Numbered from the stretch's first letter, positions 26,803 through 35,974 are shown. The stretch: 64,000 bases of DNA from Glaciecola sp965660815 (GCA_965660815.1 CBFIBG010000089.1:186001-250000); one strand, 5' to 3'. Program-made: numbers and translations. Notes: a model not told the origin generated them from the sequence alone.

Positions 26803-27378
26803 TTATTTATTTTTGCTGGCGACAATTTCAGAGAGCATCTTTTCTATATTTTGAACGCTTGCTGATAACGTTTGAAAATCCTGATTACTGATAATTGCAG
26901 CGTTATTTTCTGTGCCATTTGATTCTTGAATAGATGAGCCTTCTTTTGAATTCTGGCTAGATATTAAGTTATCTTTTTGGGCGAGAATTGCCTCTCTAAA
27001 GTCAGCCGCATCGTTAATTCCCACGAGTTTTACCAGTGCGCCTGGTGCGGCGGTTCCTGCTGTTTCGAAACTTAGTTCATACAGATTAAACATACGCATT
27101 AGAGGTCCTTGGGTCATTGCCACATCGGTAATTTTTTCTAGTGGAATGGATTTTTCCACCACAAACCAAATACCTCGTTTAACCACTAATTTACGTTCAA
27201 GTAATTTGGCAGACATCGCTTTTAATTGTCTGTCAGCAATAAGCCAAACCGCAATTGCGACAATGGGCAAAAGAGGAATAGTAAACACTATCACTGTGGT
27301 GATAAATAAGGCATTGATCAAAAAGTAGGTTTTGACTTTGGGATTAAAGGATGCTTCTCGCAGGATTTTTTCAGACAT
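26803..27378 (-). CDS. Membrane protein with bacterial PH (DUF304-like) domain
   Basis: A 191-residue protein with two adjacent membrane helices (TYFLINALFITTVIVF and LPIVAIAVWLI) followed by a bacterial PH domain (KLLERKLVVKRGIWFVVEKSIPLEKITDV, then LYELSFETAG and FREAIL). A long polar linker leads to a short C-terminal helix. bPH_2/DUF304 proteins are membrane-associated with unclear function. It ends 11 bases before the symporter gene, so it opens the murQ operon. Its presence there is unexpected for sugar salvage. Confidence 0.85.
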   Translation of the reverse strand: MSEKILREASFNPKVKTYFLINALFITTVIVFTIPLLPIVAIAVWLIADRQLKAMSAKLLERKLVVKRGIWFVVEKSIPLEKITDVAMTQGPLMRMFNLYELSFETAGTAAPGALVKLVGINDAADFREAILAQKDNLISSQNSKEGSSIQESNGTENNAAIISNQDFQTLSASVQNIEKMLSEIVASKNK

Positions 27379-27526
27379 GGTGATTTTTAATTTTTATTAT
27401 TTTATCTACAGATATACCCTAGTCGAGCCGAATAATCAATTCGAGTCTCCTAAACGCCAGTGGTCTGCCAATGACAGACATGCGTCATAAAGTGGGTTGG
27501 CAAACAAAGCATTGTAGAAAAACTCA

Positions 27527-29191
27527 TCAATAAATATAACGTTCTGACATAGGGATTTTAGTCACAGGCTCCTGTCTAATCGAGTCATCTAATTTGTCTA
27601 AAGAGCTCATCAATGACTGATAAAATTCATCGCCGAGTGACATGCACCCAGTTGATTCTGTGTTTGGTTTATTACGAGAGTATCGACTGTTGAAATAACG
27701 GTCAATAAGCGCGCATAACTCTGGGGATTTTTTTTGAAGAATTTCAGACTTTCGGTGGTGAGTTAAACTCGGTTGCTTGGGTAATTTTTCATCTAAATAT
27801 TCCTTCAACGCCCTAGAAAGTTCTTCGTCGTTCTTATCATCAATAATCTTGTGCATACTGTAAACGGGAGTCGACTCTTGCCGCGGATTGGTGTGCGCTT
27901 TCTTTAGCAATTGAGCGTTAAGTTTTCTAACATGAACAATGTAAGTCAGTAATAGAGTAATACACAAAAATAGATATACACGATAATCGGTATACCAACT
28001 AACTGCTTGTCTTGGCGACCTTAGACCAATCTGACTTTTTTGAATAGTTAATGGGTCAAACCTTAACCAAGTCCTGTCGGGTTGGTTTGATTCTACGTTA
28101 TACCAATCTATTGCGATATCTTCGACTGAGACTTCGCCGGCAACCCTTGGTATTATGGCAATCGTCGAGCTCAGGTCGGCGACTAGCTCATCATTTTTTA
28201 TAGATATTTTACGCTCTGTGGTCTCTGGATAACCGCGCAATGATTCTGGCAGATTTATTGAGATATTCGGCAATCGCTCCGCTCTTATCCCAACGGCTTG
28301 CAAATCAATGGTTAACAGGTTTGGATCTCCCACCTTAAAAGAAGGGGACTGCCAGCTTGAGGTAAAAGTAATGTCACTCGCCAATAGACTTTTTCCTTGT
28401 CCTTGTTCAGAAAGTGAGGTCATTTGAATTTGAGTACTCTTACCCATTACAGACACTTCTTCTTCGGTACTAAAAATTCGGCCAAAATTGCCTTGATTAC
28501 GCGTTCTAGCAACTCCTGTAAATGTGGGGGCTGGGATGTCATAAACGCCTTCTTTTTGCGCCGTCAATACATAATATCGTCGCGAAAATTTCACCGGTTT
28601 ACCCACTTCATATTCAATGACGTATTCATCTTGGCCTAATTGTGTAGCGCTAATGTCATCCGGAAAGTTTTGATAGATCCTGCGTCTCACTACATCGGGC
28701 TGTTGATAAACCAAAATAGTATATAAGACGTCCTGTCCTAGAAATGCATTGCTGTGCGATAGCCTTGTTTCAATTCTCAAAGGAGGTGCTTTCTTAGCAA
28801 GTTCCTCATCTACATCCACTACTTCGATGAAATCTTCTGGAGAAATCGCTTGACCTAATTTAACCGATGGTATCGTTAGTTCACCGGTCTTTTTTGGACG
28901 TAATGTAATGATCCAAGTGGAGGAATTAGAAAGTTGTCGGTTCATTAGATAGGAATACTTGTCAAAATTGATATCTACGATCTCGAAGTTTTCTTCCAGT
29001 GATGACATATCTAAATCATCTGGCTCACCCACTCTGCTTGCAGAAACGATCATTCGGAAGGTTTCTTCTATAGTGACGTCTTGTTGACTGATGGTGACCA
29101 CTAGACGATCTCTTTCTTGCCCTTGAGTATAAAAGGGACACAAAATAATAAGCGCGATGATAAAAAGACGAAAATCATTAAGGATTGTCAT
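27527..29191 (-). CDS. batD: BatD family protein (oxygen-tolerance/Bat operon)
   Basis: A 554-residue membrane-anchored protein: signal peptide (LFIIALIILCPFYTQG), several beta-sandwich units (for example FRMIVSASRVGEPDDLDM, WIITLRPKKTGELTIPSVKLG, and YVLTAQKEGVYDIPAPTF), a transmembrane helix near the C-terminus (VYLFLCITLLLTYIVHV) and a cytoplasmic tail. This is the BatD arrangement. The ATG at 29191 lies inside the end of the preceding gene (14-base overlap) and has AAGGAA upstream, so it is preferred to the in-frame start at 29221. Last gene of the MoxR/Bat operon. The operon's role is usually described as envelope stress or aerotolerance, and the mechanism is unsettled. Confidence 0.9.
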   Translation of the reverse strand: MTILNDFRLFIIALIILCPFYTQGQERDRLVVTISQQDVTIEETFRMIVSASRVGEPDDLDMSSLEENFEIVDINFDKYSYLMNRQLSNSSTWIITLRPKKTGELTIPSVKLGQAISPEDFIEVVDVDEELAKKAPPLRIETRLSHSNAFLGQDVLYTILVYQQPDVVRRRIYQNFPDDISATQLGQDEYVIEYEVGKPVKFSRRYYVLTAQKEGVYDIPAPTFTGVARTRNQGNFGRIFSTEEEVSVMGKSTQIQMTSLSEQGQGKSLLASDITFTSSWQSPSFKVGDPNLLTIDLQAVGIRAERLPNISINLPESLRGYPETTERKISIKNDELVADLSSTIAIIPRVAGEVSVEDIAIDWYNVESNQPDRTWLRFDPLTIQKSQIGLRSPRQAVSWYTDYRVYLFLCITLLLTYIVHVRKLNAQLLKKAHTNPRQESTPVYSMHKIIDDKNDEELSRALKEYLDEKLPKQPSLTHHRKSEILQKKSPELCALIDRYFNSRYSRNKPNTESTGCMSLGDEFYQSLMSSLDKLDDSIRQEPVTKIPMSERYIY

Positions 29192-31085
29192 GCATTTCCT
29201 TCTCTTTTTGTTTCCTATCATGTATGAGTTTCAGCCTTTGTTGGAGTAAAAAGCTCGAATTATTAGGCACTTTTCTGACCACTGTATTGATGCCTTCTAA
29301 ATCAAGGGGAGGACGCTTTGTGACATCGCCAAACAACTCTGTTTGCACAATATCTTGTTCATCCACGTCGCCATAAGTCTTGCTTTTGGATATCAATAGA
29401 TCATCAAAAAAGTTAGATTTCTCTGTCTCTGTACTTGAGTTTTCACCCATAGATTGACTGCCCTGACCACCTGATTTCGAAGCTCGCTGACGCTCACTTC
29501 TCCCAGCGACAGGAGTATCTTTCGATGCCTGTTCTTGGCTGTTGGAATCGCTACTCGCTAATTGTTGTTCAGATTCCTGGGATTGATTTTGTGAGTTGCT
29601 TTCTTCGTCGCCGTTTTTGCCTTGGTTATTCTGGTTTTGACTATTCTCCTCTTGCTCCAAATAATTTTTGAGTGCTTGGTAATTTTCTTTGGCTTCGAAC
29701 ATTTTAGGATCTGTTTGCATCGCAGTTTCAAATGCAAGTAGTGCTTGTTCAAATTCTTTTAAAGCAAAATGCGCAAGCCCTAAATGATAGTAATCAATCG
29801 CGCTTTGAGGACTTTCTAAAAAAACCTTTGCTTGCTCAAAATCATTCATAGCAAGGGACGCCATAGACTTTAATGTATACGATTGGGCAATTTCCAGAGA
29901 CTTCTGATAATTTTGTTGGTTAAAATACCTCATGCTGAGTTGATCTTGAGTAATTAAACTATCTGGTCTCCAATCTAATGGCACTTTTAGCTCAGGCACA
30001 TCGTATGTTTGCATGGGACTTGAATCGTTGGCTCTAGATTGAGTGGAACCAGGATAAGGCACCAATAAAAGAGCAATCATTACGTAGCTTCCCAGAATCA
30101 AATTGGGCCTGCGCATAAACATAAAAAGAATCACTAGAACGGGAAATAAAAAGTAACTGTCTATTGGAGTTAGCAGTTCAAACTTAGTCTGAGTATCTTT
30201 CGACAATTGAGTATCTTGCTCACTAATTAACGTTGTAATGCGCTCGACATCCTCATTATTAGAGCTTGCGTTAAGCCAGTTTAATTCATCGGGCAAACTT
30301 TGCGGAGGTAACGCACGTAATACAATTATATTATCATTGTCATCTTTTGCTAGCTTGTCGTTTGAGCGCTTTATTGGACCGCCTTCAGGCGTACCAAATT
30401 GCCAATACACTAACGAAAATGGGCCCTTTTGTTGGGTCATTTGAGACAGCATACTATCAGTAGGACTATAACTGACCACCAATATGACACCGTCCTCATA
30501 ACCGCTACTAGACAAAAGCTTTGCCCCAGCTCTTACGCCCTTATCTAATTGAGAAACATCAGTAATCAGTGATTCAGTTGGCATGACGTCTGGATGAAGT
30601 GATGTAAGCTGATTGATCAGTGTTGAGGCATCGGGAGACAAGGGTGAGACGGTGTAAGCATCGTCTCCAACTACAATAAAACCGTAGTCGTAATTAGGTG
30701 ATGAAGTAAGTAAATCTTCAATTTTATACTTGGCTTGTTGAAGGCGGTTGGGAATAAGATCAGTCACTAGACTGTGAGGCCCTAAATCTAGCACAATCAC
30801 TGCACCGCGTTTTTCAACAAATCTCTCATCGTCGTTTAAATTAAGCGCAGGCCCTGCTAAAAAAATGGTCAAACAAAGTGCAGCAAAATATAAGGCGATG
30901 GCTACCCATCTTTTTTGAGTTGTCGGCAATGTTTGACTGAGATGTTCAAACAGTGGTCGATCAAACCACTCAAAGAACGCCTCTTGCTTCGAGACTTGGA
31001 TACGTTGCAACCGCCACGTGATATACCACAAGACAGGGAGGGCGAGCCAGAGCCATGGCCTTAACCAGATAATATCAGGTAACAT
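29178..31085 (-). CDS. batB: BatB-BatC fusion: VWA domain plus TPR
   Basis: A 635-residue protein from the ATG at 31085 (an upstream in-frame start at 31127 lies within batA). Residues 1-75 contain two membrane helices, then a von Willebrand A domain, a pair of helices near 315-355, two or three TPR units (MRYFNQQNYQKSLEIAQ, AIDYYHLGLAHFALKEFEQAL), and a long Gln/Asn/Ser-rich C-terminal region. This is the fused BatB-BatC layout common in gammaproteobacteria. The metal-site motif is degenerate: where DxSxS is expected the sequence is DLGPHS (Asp100, Gly102, His104). Metal-dependent binding by this VWA is therefore doubtful. It overlaps batA by 11 bases and batD by 14. Confidence 0.9.
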   Translation of the reverse strand: MLPDIIWLRPWLWLALPVLWYITWRLQRIQVSKQEAFFEWFDRPLFEHLSQTLPTTQKRWVAIALYFAALCLTIFLAGPALNLNDDERFVEKRGAVIVLDLGPHSLVTDLIPNRLQQAKYKIEDLLTSSPNYDYGFIVVGDDAYTVSPLSPDASTLINQLTSLHPDVMPTESLITDVSQLDKGVRAGAKLLSSSGYEDGVILVVSYSPTDSMLSQMTQQKGPFSLVYWQFGTPEGGPIKRSNDKLAKDDNDNIIVLRALPPQSLPDELNWLNASSNNEDVERITTLISEQDTQLSKDTQTKFELLTPIDSYFLFPVLVILFMFMRRPNLILGSYVMIALLLVPYPGSTQSRANDSSPMQTYDVPELKVPLDWRPDSLITQDQLSMRYFNQQNYQKSLEIAQSYTLKSMASLAMNDFEQAKVFLESPQSAIDYYHLGLAHFALKEFEQALLAFETAMQTDPKMFEAKENYQALKNYLEQEENSQNQNNQGKNGDEESNSQNQSQESEQQLASSDSNSQEQASKDTPVAGRSERQRASKSGGQGSQSMGENSSTETEKSNFFDDLLISKSKTYGDVDEQDIVQTELFGDVTKRPPLDLEGINTVVRKVPNNSSFLLQQRLKLIHDRKQKEKEMHDNP

Positions 31086-32085
31086 ATTCCACTTTCTTAC
31101 CTGACAAAACAGGAAGGAACAATGCACAGAAGGTTAAAATACTCACAAGCATAGTGTAGAAGTGAAAATAGTGTTTGGGAAAATACGTTGAAGTCACACT
31201 TGTATTGAGCGCCCTTTTGTCCAACTCTGAGTATATTTCTGTTAATGCTTGCGCGTCTGATGCAATGTATAGTTCACCATTGCTACCTTCAACAAGTGCC
31301 TCAAGAAAACCTAAGTCAACCTGGGATTGTTGTTCATCAGCGGCTCCCAAAACAATGGAAAAAATTTGAATGTTCGCTGAAAGTGCTAGGTTGACAGCAT
31401 CGGATTTTTTCAAATTTCCCGAAGTATTGTCGCCATCAGTCAGTAGTATCAACGCGGGCAACTCCCCCGAATAATCGGTAAATAACTTAGTGGTTAATCC
31501 TATAGCATCTGTGATCGAAGTTGCATCACCTATCATGCCTACTTGAGATTGCTCAAGTAAAAAAGTAAGAGTATTAGAGTCAGTAGTAAGGGGTGACGAA
31601 AGATAAGCTGTGTCTGCAAAAAATACTAACCCCAGTCGGTCGTTAGTGCGTTTTGCAATAAAATCACTAATGACCTGCTTAGCAAGTTCCAACCGAGAGA
31701 CAGTTCGATTATTCAACAGCATATCTTGCTCTGCCATTGATTCAGACAAATCTACAGCCAACATAATATCTCTTGTTGGCTGAGGTTGTTGAATGGCATC
31801 ACCTAGGATAAAAGGACGACTGAGCGTGATAACGAAAAAAAACCAACTAAACCAAAGCACGGTGCTGGTCATTCGGTTAAAAGCCCCTTCTTTATTTTTA
31901 AGATTGTGCTCATACGGCAATGTGAAATATTTATAGTGGCTAGCTCTTATAGCCGCGTTAGGTCCCGTTTGTTTTTTCCTATTAAGTTTGGCAACTAATA
32001 TAGGCAAAGGAAGTAACCAAAATACCCAAAGTAATTCAAAGCCAAATCCAAAAGAGTAGAAAAACTCGTCGATCACTAAACTCAT
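31075..32085 (-). CDS. batA: BatA-type VWA-domain membrane protein
   Basis: A 336-residue protein. Two N-terminal membrane helices (ELLWVFWLLPLPILVAKL and VLWFSWFFFVITLS) precede a von Willebrand A domain with an intact metal-ion site: VDLSESM with Asp112, Ser114 and Ser116, the threonine of DATSITDAIGL, and ALILLTDGDN. A final helix (FYTMLVSILTFCALFLPVL) closes the chain. This is the BatA/Aerotolerance regulator arrangement. The ATG at 32085 overlaps the DUF4381 stop (ATGA), so the in-frame start at 32127 is less likely. It probably pairs with the degenerate VWA protein downstream. Confidence 0.92.
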   Translation of the reverse strand: MSLVIDEFFYSFGFGFELLWVFWLLPLPILVAKLNRKKQTGPNAAIRASHYKYFTLPYEHNLKNKEGAFNRMTSTVLWFSWFFFVITLSRPFILGDAIQQPQPTRDIMLAVDLSESMAEQDMLLNNRTVSRLELAKQVISDFIAKRTNDRLGLVFFADTAYLSSPLTTDSNTLTFLLEQSQVGMIGDATSITDAIGLTTKLFTDYSGELPALILLTDGDNTSGNLKKSDAVNLALSANIQIFSIVLGAADEQQSQVDLGFLEALVEGSNGELYIASDAQALTEIYSELDKRALNTSVTSTYFPKHYFHFYTMLVSILTFCALFLPVLSGKKVEYVT

Positions 32086-32579
32086 TTTATTACTTCCATT
32101 TTTAGTGCTTGCTTGTCTTGCAGCCAAGATGAAAGTAACGACTTTACCTGAGATTTTTCAATGCGCAGGTTTGGGTCGTAAACAGACTGGCTTAATTGAA
32201 TAAACAAAGTGTGAAGTCGTTCAGTTACTGCGACGTCAGAAGTTCGAACGTATACGGATATAGCCTCATCTAAAGAAGAGTTTAAAGTACCCTGACCAAA
32301 ATAATAACACCCAGTTTTTCTAATTAAGCGCCACAGCAAATAAGCTTGTCTCTGGGAAAGAACGCTGGACTCGTCTATATCTAAAATAGCGTCAACCCTA
32401 TCCAGAATACTTTGTTTATATTTAGAAAGTCTAGGCTGATTGGATTGTCTAAAAAGACGAAAACATAAATATCCAAATGCCATAGATATTATCACGCCCA
32501 TTATGATTAATTCGAAAGAATGCAAGTCATTAGCGGTAGGCGATACTAATCCATGTGGCAGTATTAATTCATTGTTCAT
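32082..32579 (-). CDS. DUF4381 domain membrane protein
   Basis: A 165-residue protein with a single N-terminal membrane helix (FELIIMGVIISMAFGYLCFRLF) and a cytoplasmic helical domain. In its place between a DUF58 gene and batA, and by the segment QAYLLWRLIRKTGCYYFGQG, it fits DUF4381, a constant but uncharacterised component of MoxR-Bat operons. It overlaps both neighbours by four bases. Its function is unknown; it probably helps hold the VWA proteins at the membrane. Confidence 0.88.
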   Translation of the reverse strand: MNNELILPHGLVSPTANDLHSFELIIMGVIISMAFGYLCFRLFRQSNQPRLSKYKQSILDRVDAILDIDESSVLSQRQAYLLWRLIRKTGCYYFGQGTLNSSLDEAISVYVRTSDVAVTERLHTLFIQLSQSVYDPNLRIEKSQVKSLLSSWLQDKQALKMEVIK

Positions 32580-33484
32580 TGTCGCCTGCCAATTAACTGT
32601 TGGTTTAGTGCCAAATGCGTGCTTATTTTAGTTTTGAAAAACGTCTTAATTGTCTTTGTTTCTAGAAACGCATTGTGAATGGATTGACTGCTATCTAGTA
32701 ATCGTTCATGAGTGTCGTTACCATCGGTAAACATCAATGAAATATTCTGTCTAGACTTATCTCTGTGACTGGATTCTATTGGATCGGTAATTTGATAAAG
32801 CAACAACTGTCCGCGTTCATCTAACTGGTGACACAATTCAACTGTACTTTGTGACCAATTAATGAAGTCGCTTATCAACATAATAACACTGCCTGATTGC
32901 ATATTTTTTGAGAGCAGGTGCAGACCATTAACAAGTGTTTGAGCATCTTCGTCACAAGGGTTCTTGTGGTTGGGCTCACAAGCATTGGCGATGGTGTGTA
33001 AACATTTATAAAAGTGACGCTGCGAATTTGAAGGAGGTTGAAAATCGATTTTATCCAATGTAGATGTAACTAGTCCAATGGGTTCGTTGTGAAGTTGAAT
33101 TTGCCACATTAAAGTCGCTGCCAGTTTTGTTGCAATGACCGACTTTAATTGCCTTTTAGAGGCAAAAAACATACTTGGAGAATAATCTAAATATAAGTAA
33201 AAAGGCTGAGATTTATCTTCGTTATATTGTCGTGTGTGGGGTCGCCCTAATCTAGCGGTTACTCGCCAATCGATTAAGCGAACATCATCGCCTTTTTCAT
33301 ACTGTCGTAAGTCAGTAAAGGTCATCCCCCTTCCCTTAAGCCGCGTTTGCTTATCGCCCTGTTGGGTGGATGAAGGTGAGTTTTGCAATGGAAAGTGAAG
33401 CTGCTTTGCTAACGACTGATAATGCAATAAGTCATTCACACTGACACTTATCCCTTGGTTTGATGGCTCACTAAATGCGGTCAT
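32576..33484 (-). CDS. DUF58 domain protein of the MoxR operon
   Basis: A 302-residue soluble protein with the DUF58 hallmark GRGMTFTDLRQYEKGDDVRLIDWRVTARLGRPHTRQY followed by FYLYLDYSPSMFF, a VWA-like segment (DYSPS in the place of DxSxS). No membrane helix. DUF58 proteins are partners of MoxR ATPases. The gene overlaps the MoxR gene upstream and DUF4381 downstream by four bases, so all three are translated as a unit. Biochemical function not established. Confidence 0.92.
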   Translation of the reverse strand: MTAFSEPSNQGISVSVNDLLHYQSLAKQLHFPLQNSPSSTQQGDKQTRLKGRGMTFTDLRQYEKGDDVRLIDWRVTARLGRPHTRQYNEDKSQPFYLYLDYSPSMFFASKRQLKSVIATKLAATLMWQIQLHNEPIGLVTSTLDKIDFQPPSNSQRHFYKCLHTIANACEPNHKNPCDEDAQTLVNGLHLLSKNMQSGSVIMLISDFINWSQSTVELCHQLDERGQLLLYQITDPIESSHRDKSRQNISLMFTDGNDTHERLLDSSQSIHNAFLETKTIKTFFKTKISTHLALNQQLIGRRQ

Positions 33485-34452
33485 GGCAATGGCACAGAAT
33501 CAAGGATGGCGTCTAGAATATGATCACTAGAAACGCTATTGGCATCGGCCTGATAACTTAACAGCAAGCGATGACGTAATATATTGTGAAAAACGAAATG
33601 CACATTGTCAGGGGCGACAAAGTCTCTACCCATTAAGTAAGCATGAGCTTGGGCGCATCGTTCAAGCGCTAGGGTAGCTCGGGGCGAACCACCGGCTCGC
33701 AAGTATTCAGACATTGCTGGGACATACTCGCCTATTGTTCTAGTGGCTTGTATTAGATGCAGTATATAATCTTCTAAAGCTTCACTTACATGAATTTGTG
33801 CTACCTGTTTTTTTGTGGCAAGAATATCATCAATGGATAAACTAAACGAAGGCTTTGTATTCGCTTTTATTATCTCGTCTCTTGCCATCCTTAGAACGCT
33901 TCGCTCAGCATCAATGCTTGGGTAGTCGACCTTTATGTGCATCATAAAACGGTCGAGTTGAGCTTCTGGCAATGGATATGTGCCCTCGTGCTCAAATGGG
34001 TTTTGGGTCGCTAAAACCATAAAAAACTCAGGCAACGCATAGCTTTGCTTTCCCACGCTGATTTGCCCTTCCGCCATCGCTTCTAAAAGCGCAGACTGGA
34101 CTTTTGCCGGGGCTCGATTAATCTCATCGGCCAATATTAAATGATTAAACAATGGCCCTGATTGAAACTGAAATTCACTGGTTTCCGGTAAAAATATGTC
34201 AGAGCCAGTAAGGTCGGCAGGAAGTAAGTCTGGGGTGAATTGTATTCGTTGGAAGTTACCGTGAATGCCTTTCGCCATCATACTAACCGCACGTGTTTTT
34301 GCGATACCTGGTGGCCCCTCTAGCAAAGCATGACCACCAGCAAGCATAGTAATGAGCATGTTTTCAATTAATGTAGATTGCCCCACCACTTGTTGGTTGA
34401 GGTATGTCAGCAGAGATTCGATTTGAGAATTTGGCAATACTTTGTCCTCCAC
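33481..34452 (-). CDS. MoxR-family AAA+ ATPase
   Basis: A 323-residue AAA+ ATPase. Walker A is LEGPPGIAKTRAV, Walker B is LILADEINRAPAKVQSALLEAM, sensor 1 is FFMVLATQNPFEHEGTYPLPEAQLDRFMM, and the lid carries GGSPRATLAL. These are the standard MoxR signatures. It should act as a chaperone-like ATPase on the DUF58/VWA proteins that follow. The listed start is a GTG. A TTG five codons later has GGAGG at a suitable 8-base spacing and could be the real start. It is the first gene of a six-gene operon in which every neighbouring pair overlaps. Confidence 0.95.
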   Translation of the reverse strand: MEDKVLPNSQIESLLTYLNQQVVGQSTLIENMLITMLAGGHALLEGPPGIAKTRAVSMMAKGIHGNFQRIQFTPDLLPADLTGSDIFLPETSEFQFQSGPLFNHLILADEINRAPAKVQSALLEAMAEGQISVGKQSYALPEFFMVLATQNPFEHEGTYPLPEAQLDRFMMHIKVDYPSIDAERSVLRMARDEIIKANTKPSFSLSIDDILATKKQVAQIHVSEALEDYILHLIQATRTIGEYVPAMSEYLRAGGSPRATLALERCAQAHAYLMGRDFVAPDNVHFVFHNILRHRLLLSYQADANSVSSDHILDAILDSVPLP

Positions 34453-34584
34453 ATTGCCTGCTCAACCATATTAAAAGCAAGGTAAGTTGTTTGCAACACG
34501 ATATGTTCTTGTCGTTACGCGATTAATTTTGACCATTAAGCATCACTTCCTGTCAGAAAGCTCGTCGCAGTGAATTCCAAGGTA

Positions 34585-34766
34585 AGAATTGATTCTATCA
34601 ACTGGTTTTACTCAGTAAAATTAGCTAGAAAGCCACTTTCTTACAATCAAAATTTTGATTGTTAAAAGTAACTTTTAATTCTTAGCGGTTGCTATTCACA
34701 ATTTTAATTGTTTTTCTCTAGCGGTTGATGTGTTAGCTCAACCTTTAATTAGTTGCAATAAATTGC
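34585..34766. repeat. Cluster of seven small palindromes between divergent genes
   Basis: Within 182 bases lie AGAATtgATTCT (34585-34596), TTTTACTcAGTAAAA (34606-34620), AGAAAGccaCTTTCT (34627-34641), the 20-base perfect palindrome ACAATCAAAATTTTGATTGT (34643-34662), TTAAAAGTaACTTTTAA (34662-34678), ACAATTttAATTGT (34698-34711) and GCAATaaATTGC (34755-34766). A direct repeat tagcggttg at 34683-34691 and 34719-34727 flanks the sixth. The region separates the MoxR operon from the divergent gene at 34901. AT-rich DNA makes short palindromes likely, but the middle four abut one another and are too long for easy chance. Function unknown. Confidence 0.7.
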
Positions 34767-34900
34767 TTTGGATCTATGCTTTTTTAAGAGAGATAAAATA
34801 AATAGCACTATTTTCTTTCTGCGTTCTTGCAATAGGCGCCAAGTTTATTGTGGTTCTGCGTCCTTGCAGGGGTAGTTTTAAAAATATAGGAGTATCTATA

Positions 34901-35101
34901 ATGAATAAAACACTTACAGCAACTTATTCCGATAAAATGACACTGACAAACGTAATTGATGACTTGGTAAATAAAAACATGCCAAGAGAAAATCTCTTTG
35001 CTGATGAAGACAAGTTAAAGGTCAAAGTAATTTTACCAGAAACGGTCGAGCCCGAGATTAAAGAAATTCTCAATCGACATAAACCGATTGAATTGCATTA
35101 A
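34901..35101 (+). CDS. Small conserved hypothetical protein
   Basis: A 66-residue acidic protein. The ATG at 34901 has TAGGAG 8 bases upstream and begins the conserved-looking part; a start at 34850 would prepend residues that do not look protein-like. Sequence: a beta strand (TLTATYSD), a helix (MTLTNVIDDLVNKNMPRENL), a second strand (KLKVKVILP) and a closing helix, an alpha/beta mini-fold like ferredoxin-like or ACT-like small domains. No signal peptide or membrane segment. It has its own terminator and a long upstream region full of palindromes, so its expression is probably regulated. I do not recognise the family with certainty. Confidence 0.75.
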   Translation: MNKTLTATYSDKMTLTNVIDDLVNKNMPRENLFADEDKLKVKVILPETVEPEIKEILNRHKPIELH

Positions 35102-35163
35102 AGTTTAAGTTCAATCAAATAGATACATAAGCTCTAAGTTAAATGTGCAATTTATAACTTAGA

Positions 35164-35189
35164 AAAACACGGCAGCAATGCCGTGTTTT
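35164..35189 (+). terminator. Intrinsic terminator after the small hypothetical gene
   Basis: An 11-base stem AAAACACGGCA / TGCCGTGTTTT with a GCAA tetraloop begins 62 bases after the stop at 35101. The T-rich end of the stem is followed by GTTGTCT. The symmetric A/T ends would let it work in both directions. Confidence 0.85.
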
Positions 35190-35335
35190 GTTGTCTGACC
35201 CAATAAATTATTGAGATTGACAGCACGACAAGCTAATTACTTCTAATCGACCTAGTACAAGTAACATTGAGTATGACGCAATGTAAGCTTTTGTTAGTTT
35301 ACCTAATTAGGCAAAACGTGATCGTTAAAAAATAA

Positions 35336-35974
35336 ATGGCGAAACAGCAACGTATTGATATACAGACCTTAAGCACGCTCGCTCGGGCTTGCACTTTATG
35401 TGCTGACAAATTGCCATTAGGTCCAAAGCCAATTATCCAAACGCATGCTCAATCTAAAATTCTTATTGTAAGCCAAGCACCCGGCAGTATTGCTCATCAT
35501 TCAGGCATTCCTTTTATGGACAAAAGCGGGGAGCGTTTGCGTAATTGGATGGGGATATCTGAACGAGATTTTTACGACTCCAAAAATGTAGCGATTGTCC
35601 CCATGGGCTTTTGCTATCCCGGTAAAGCTAAATCAGGCGATGTACCGCCGCCTAAAGAATGTGCACAAACTTGGCAAGATGTTTTTGAAAGAAACCTATC
35701 GCAAGTGAAATTAAGACTCCTAATTGGCTTGCATTCACAGCGTTGGCATTTGGGCAATAACAATAAAAAAACGCTTACTGACACTGTGCAGAGTTGGCAA
35801 GAATACATTAGTCATTGGCAGGCTGATGAAAATACCAAACAAACTTCTACTGTACCAACCTTTCCTTTACCTCATCCTAGCCCAAGAAATAATATTTGGC
35901 TGGCTAAAAATCCTTGGTTTGAAAGGGATGTGGTGAATGCGTTGCGCGAGGCAGTCAGGAACGTTTTACAATAA
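35336..35974 (+). CDS. Uracil-DNA glycosylase superfamily protein
   Basis: A 212-residue cytoplasmic protein of the uracil-DNA glycosylase fold. It has an N-terminal CTLCADKLPLGPKP segment (the region that holds an iron-sulfur cysteine in family 4 enzymes, here only two cysteines), the motif ILIVSQAPGSIAHHSGIPFMDKSGERLRNWMG, and the C-terminal LPHPSPRNN loop that contacts DNA. The full set of four cluster cysteines is not apparent, so an iron-sulfur cluster is unlikely. It matches the subgroup annotated simply as uracil-DNA glycosylase family. Activity and substrate are unproven. Single gene with its own promoter region. Confidence 0.85.
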   Translation: MAKQQRIDIQTLSTLARACTLCADKLPLGPKPIIQTHAQSKILIVSQAPGSIAHHSGIPFMDKSGERLRNWMGISERDFYDSKNVAIVPMGFCYPGKAKSGDVPPPKECAQTWQDVFERNLSQVKLRLLIGLHSQRWHLGNNNKKTLTDTVQSWQEYISHWQADENTKQTSTVPTFPLPHPSPRNNIWLAKNPWFERDVVNALREAVRNVLQ

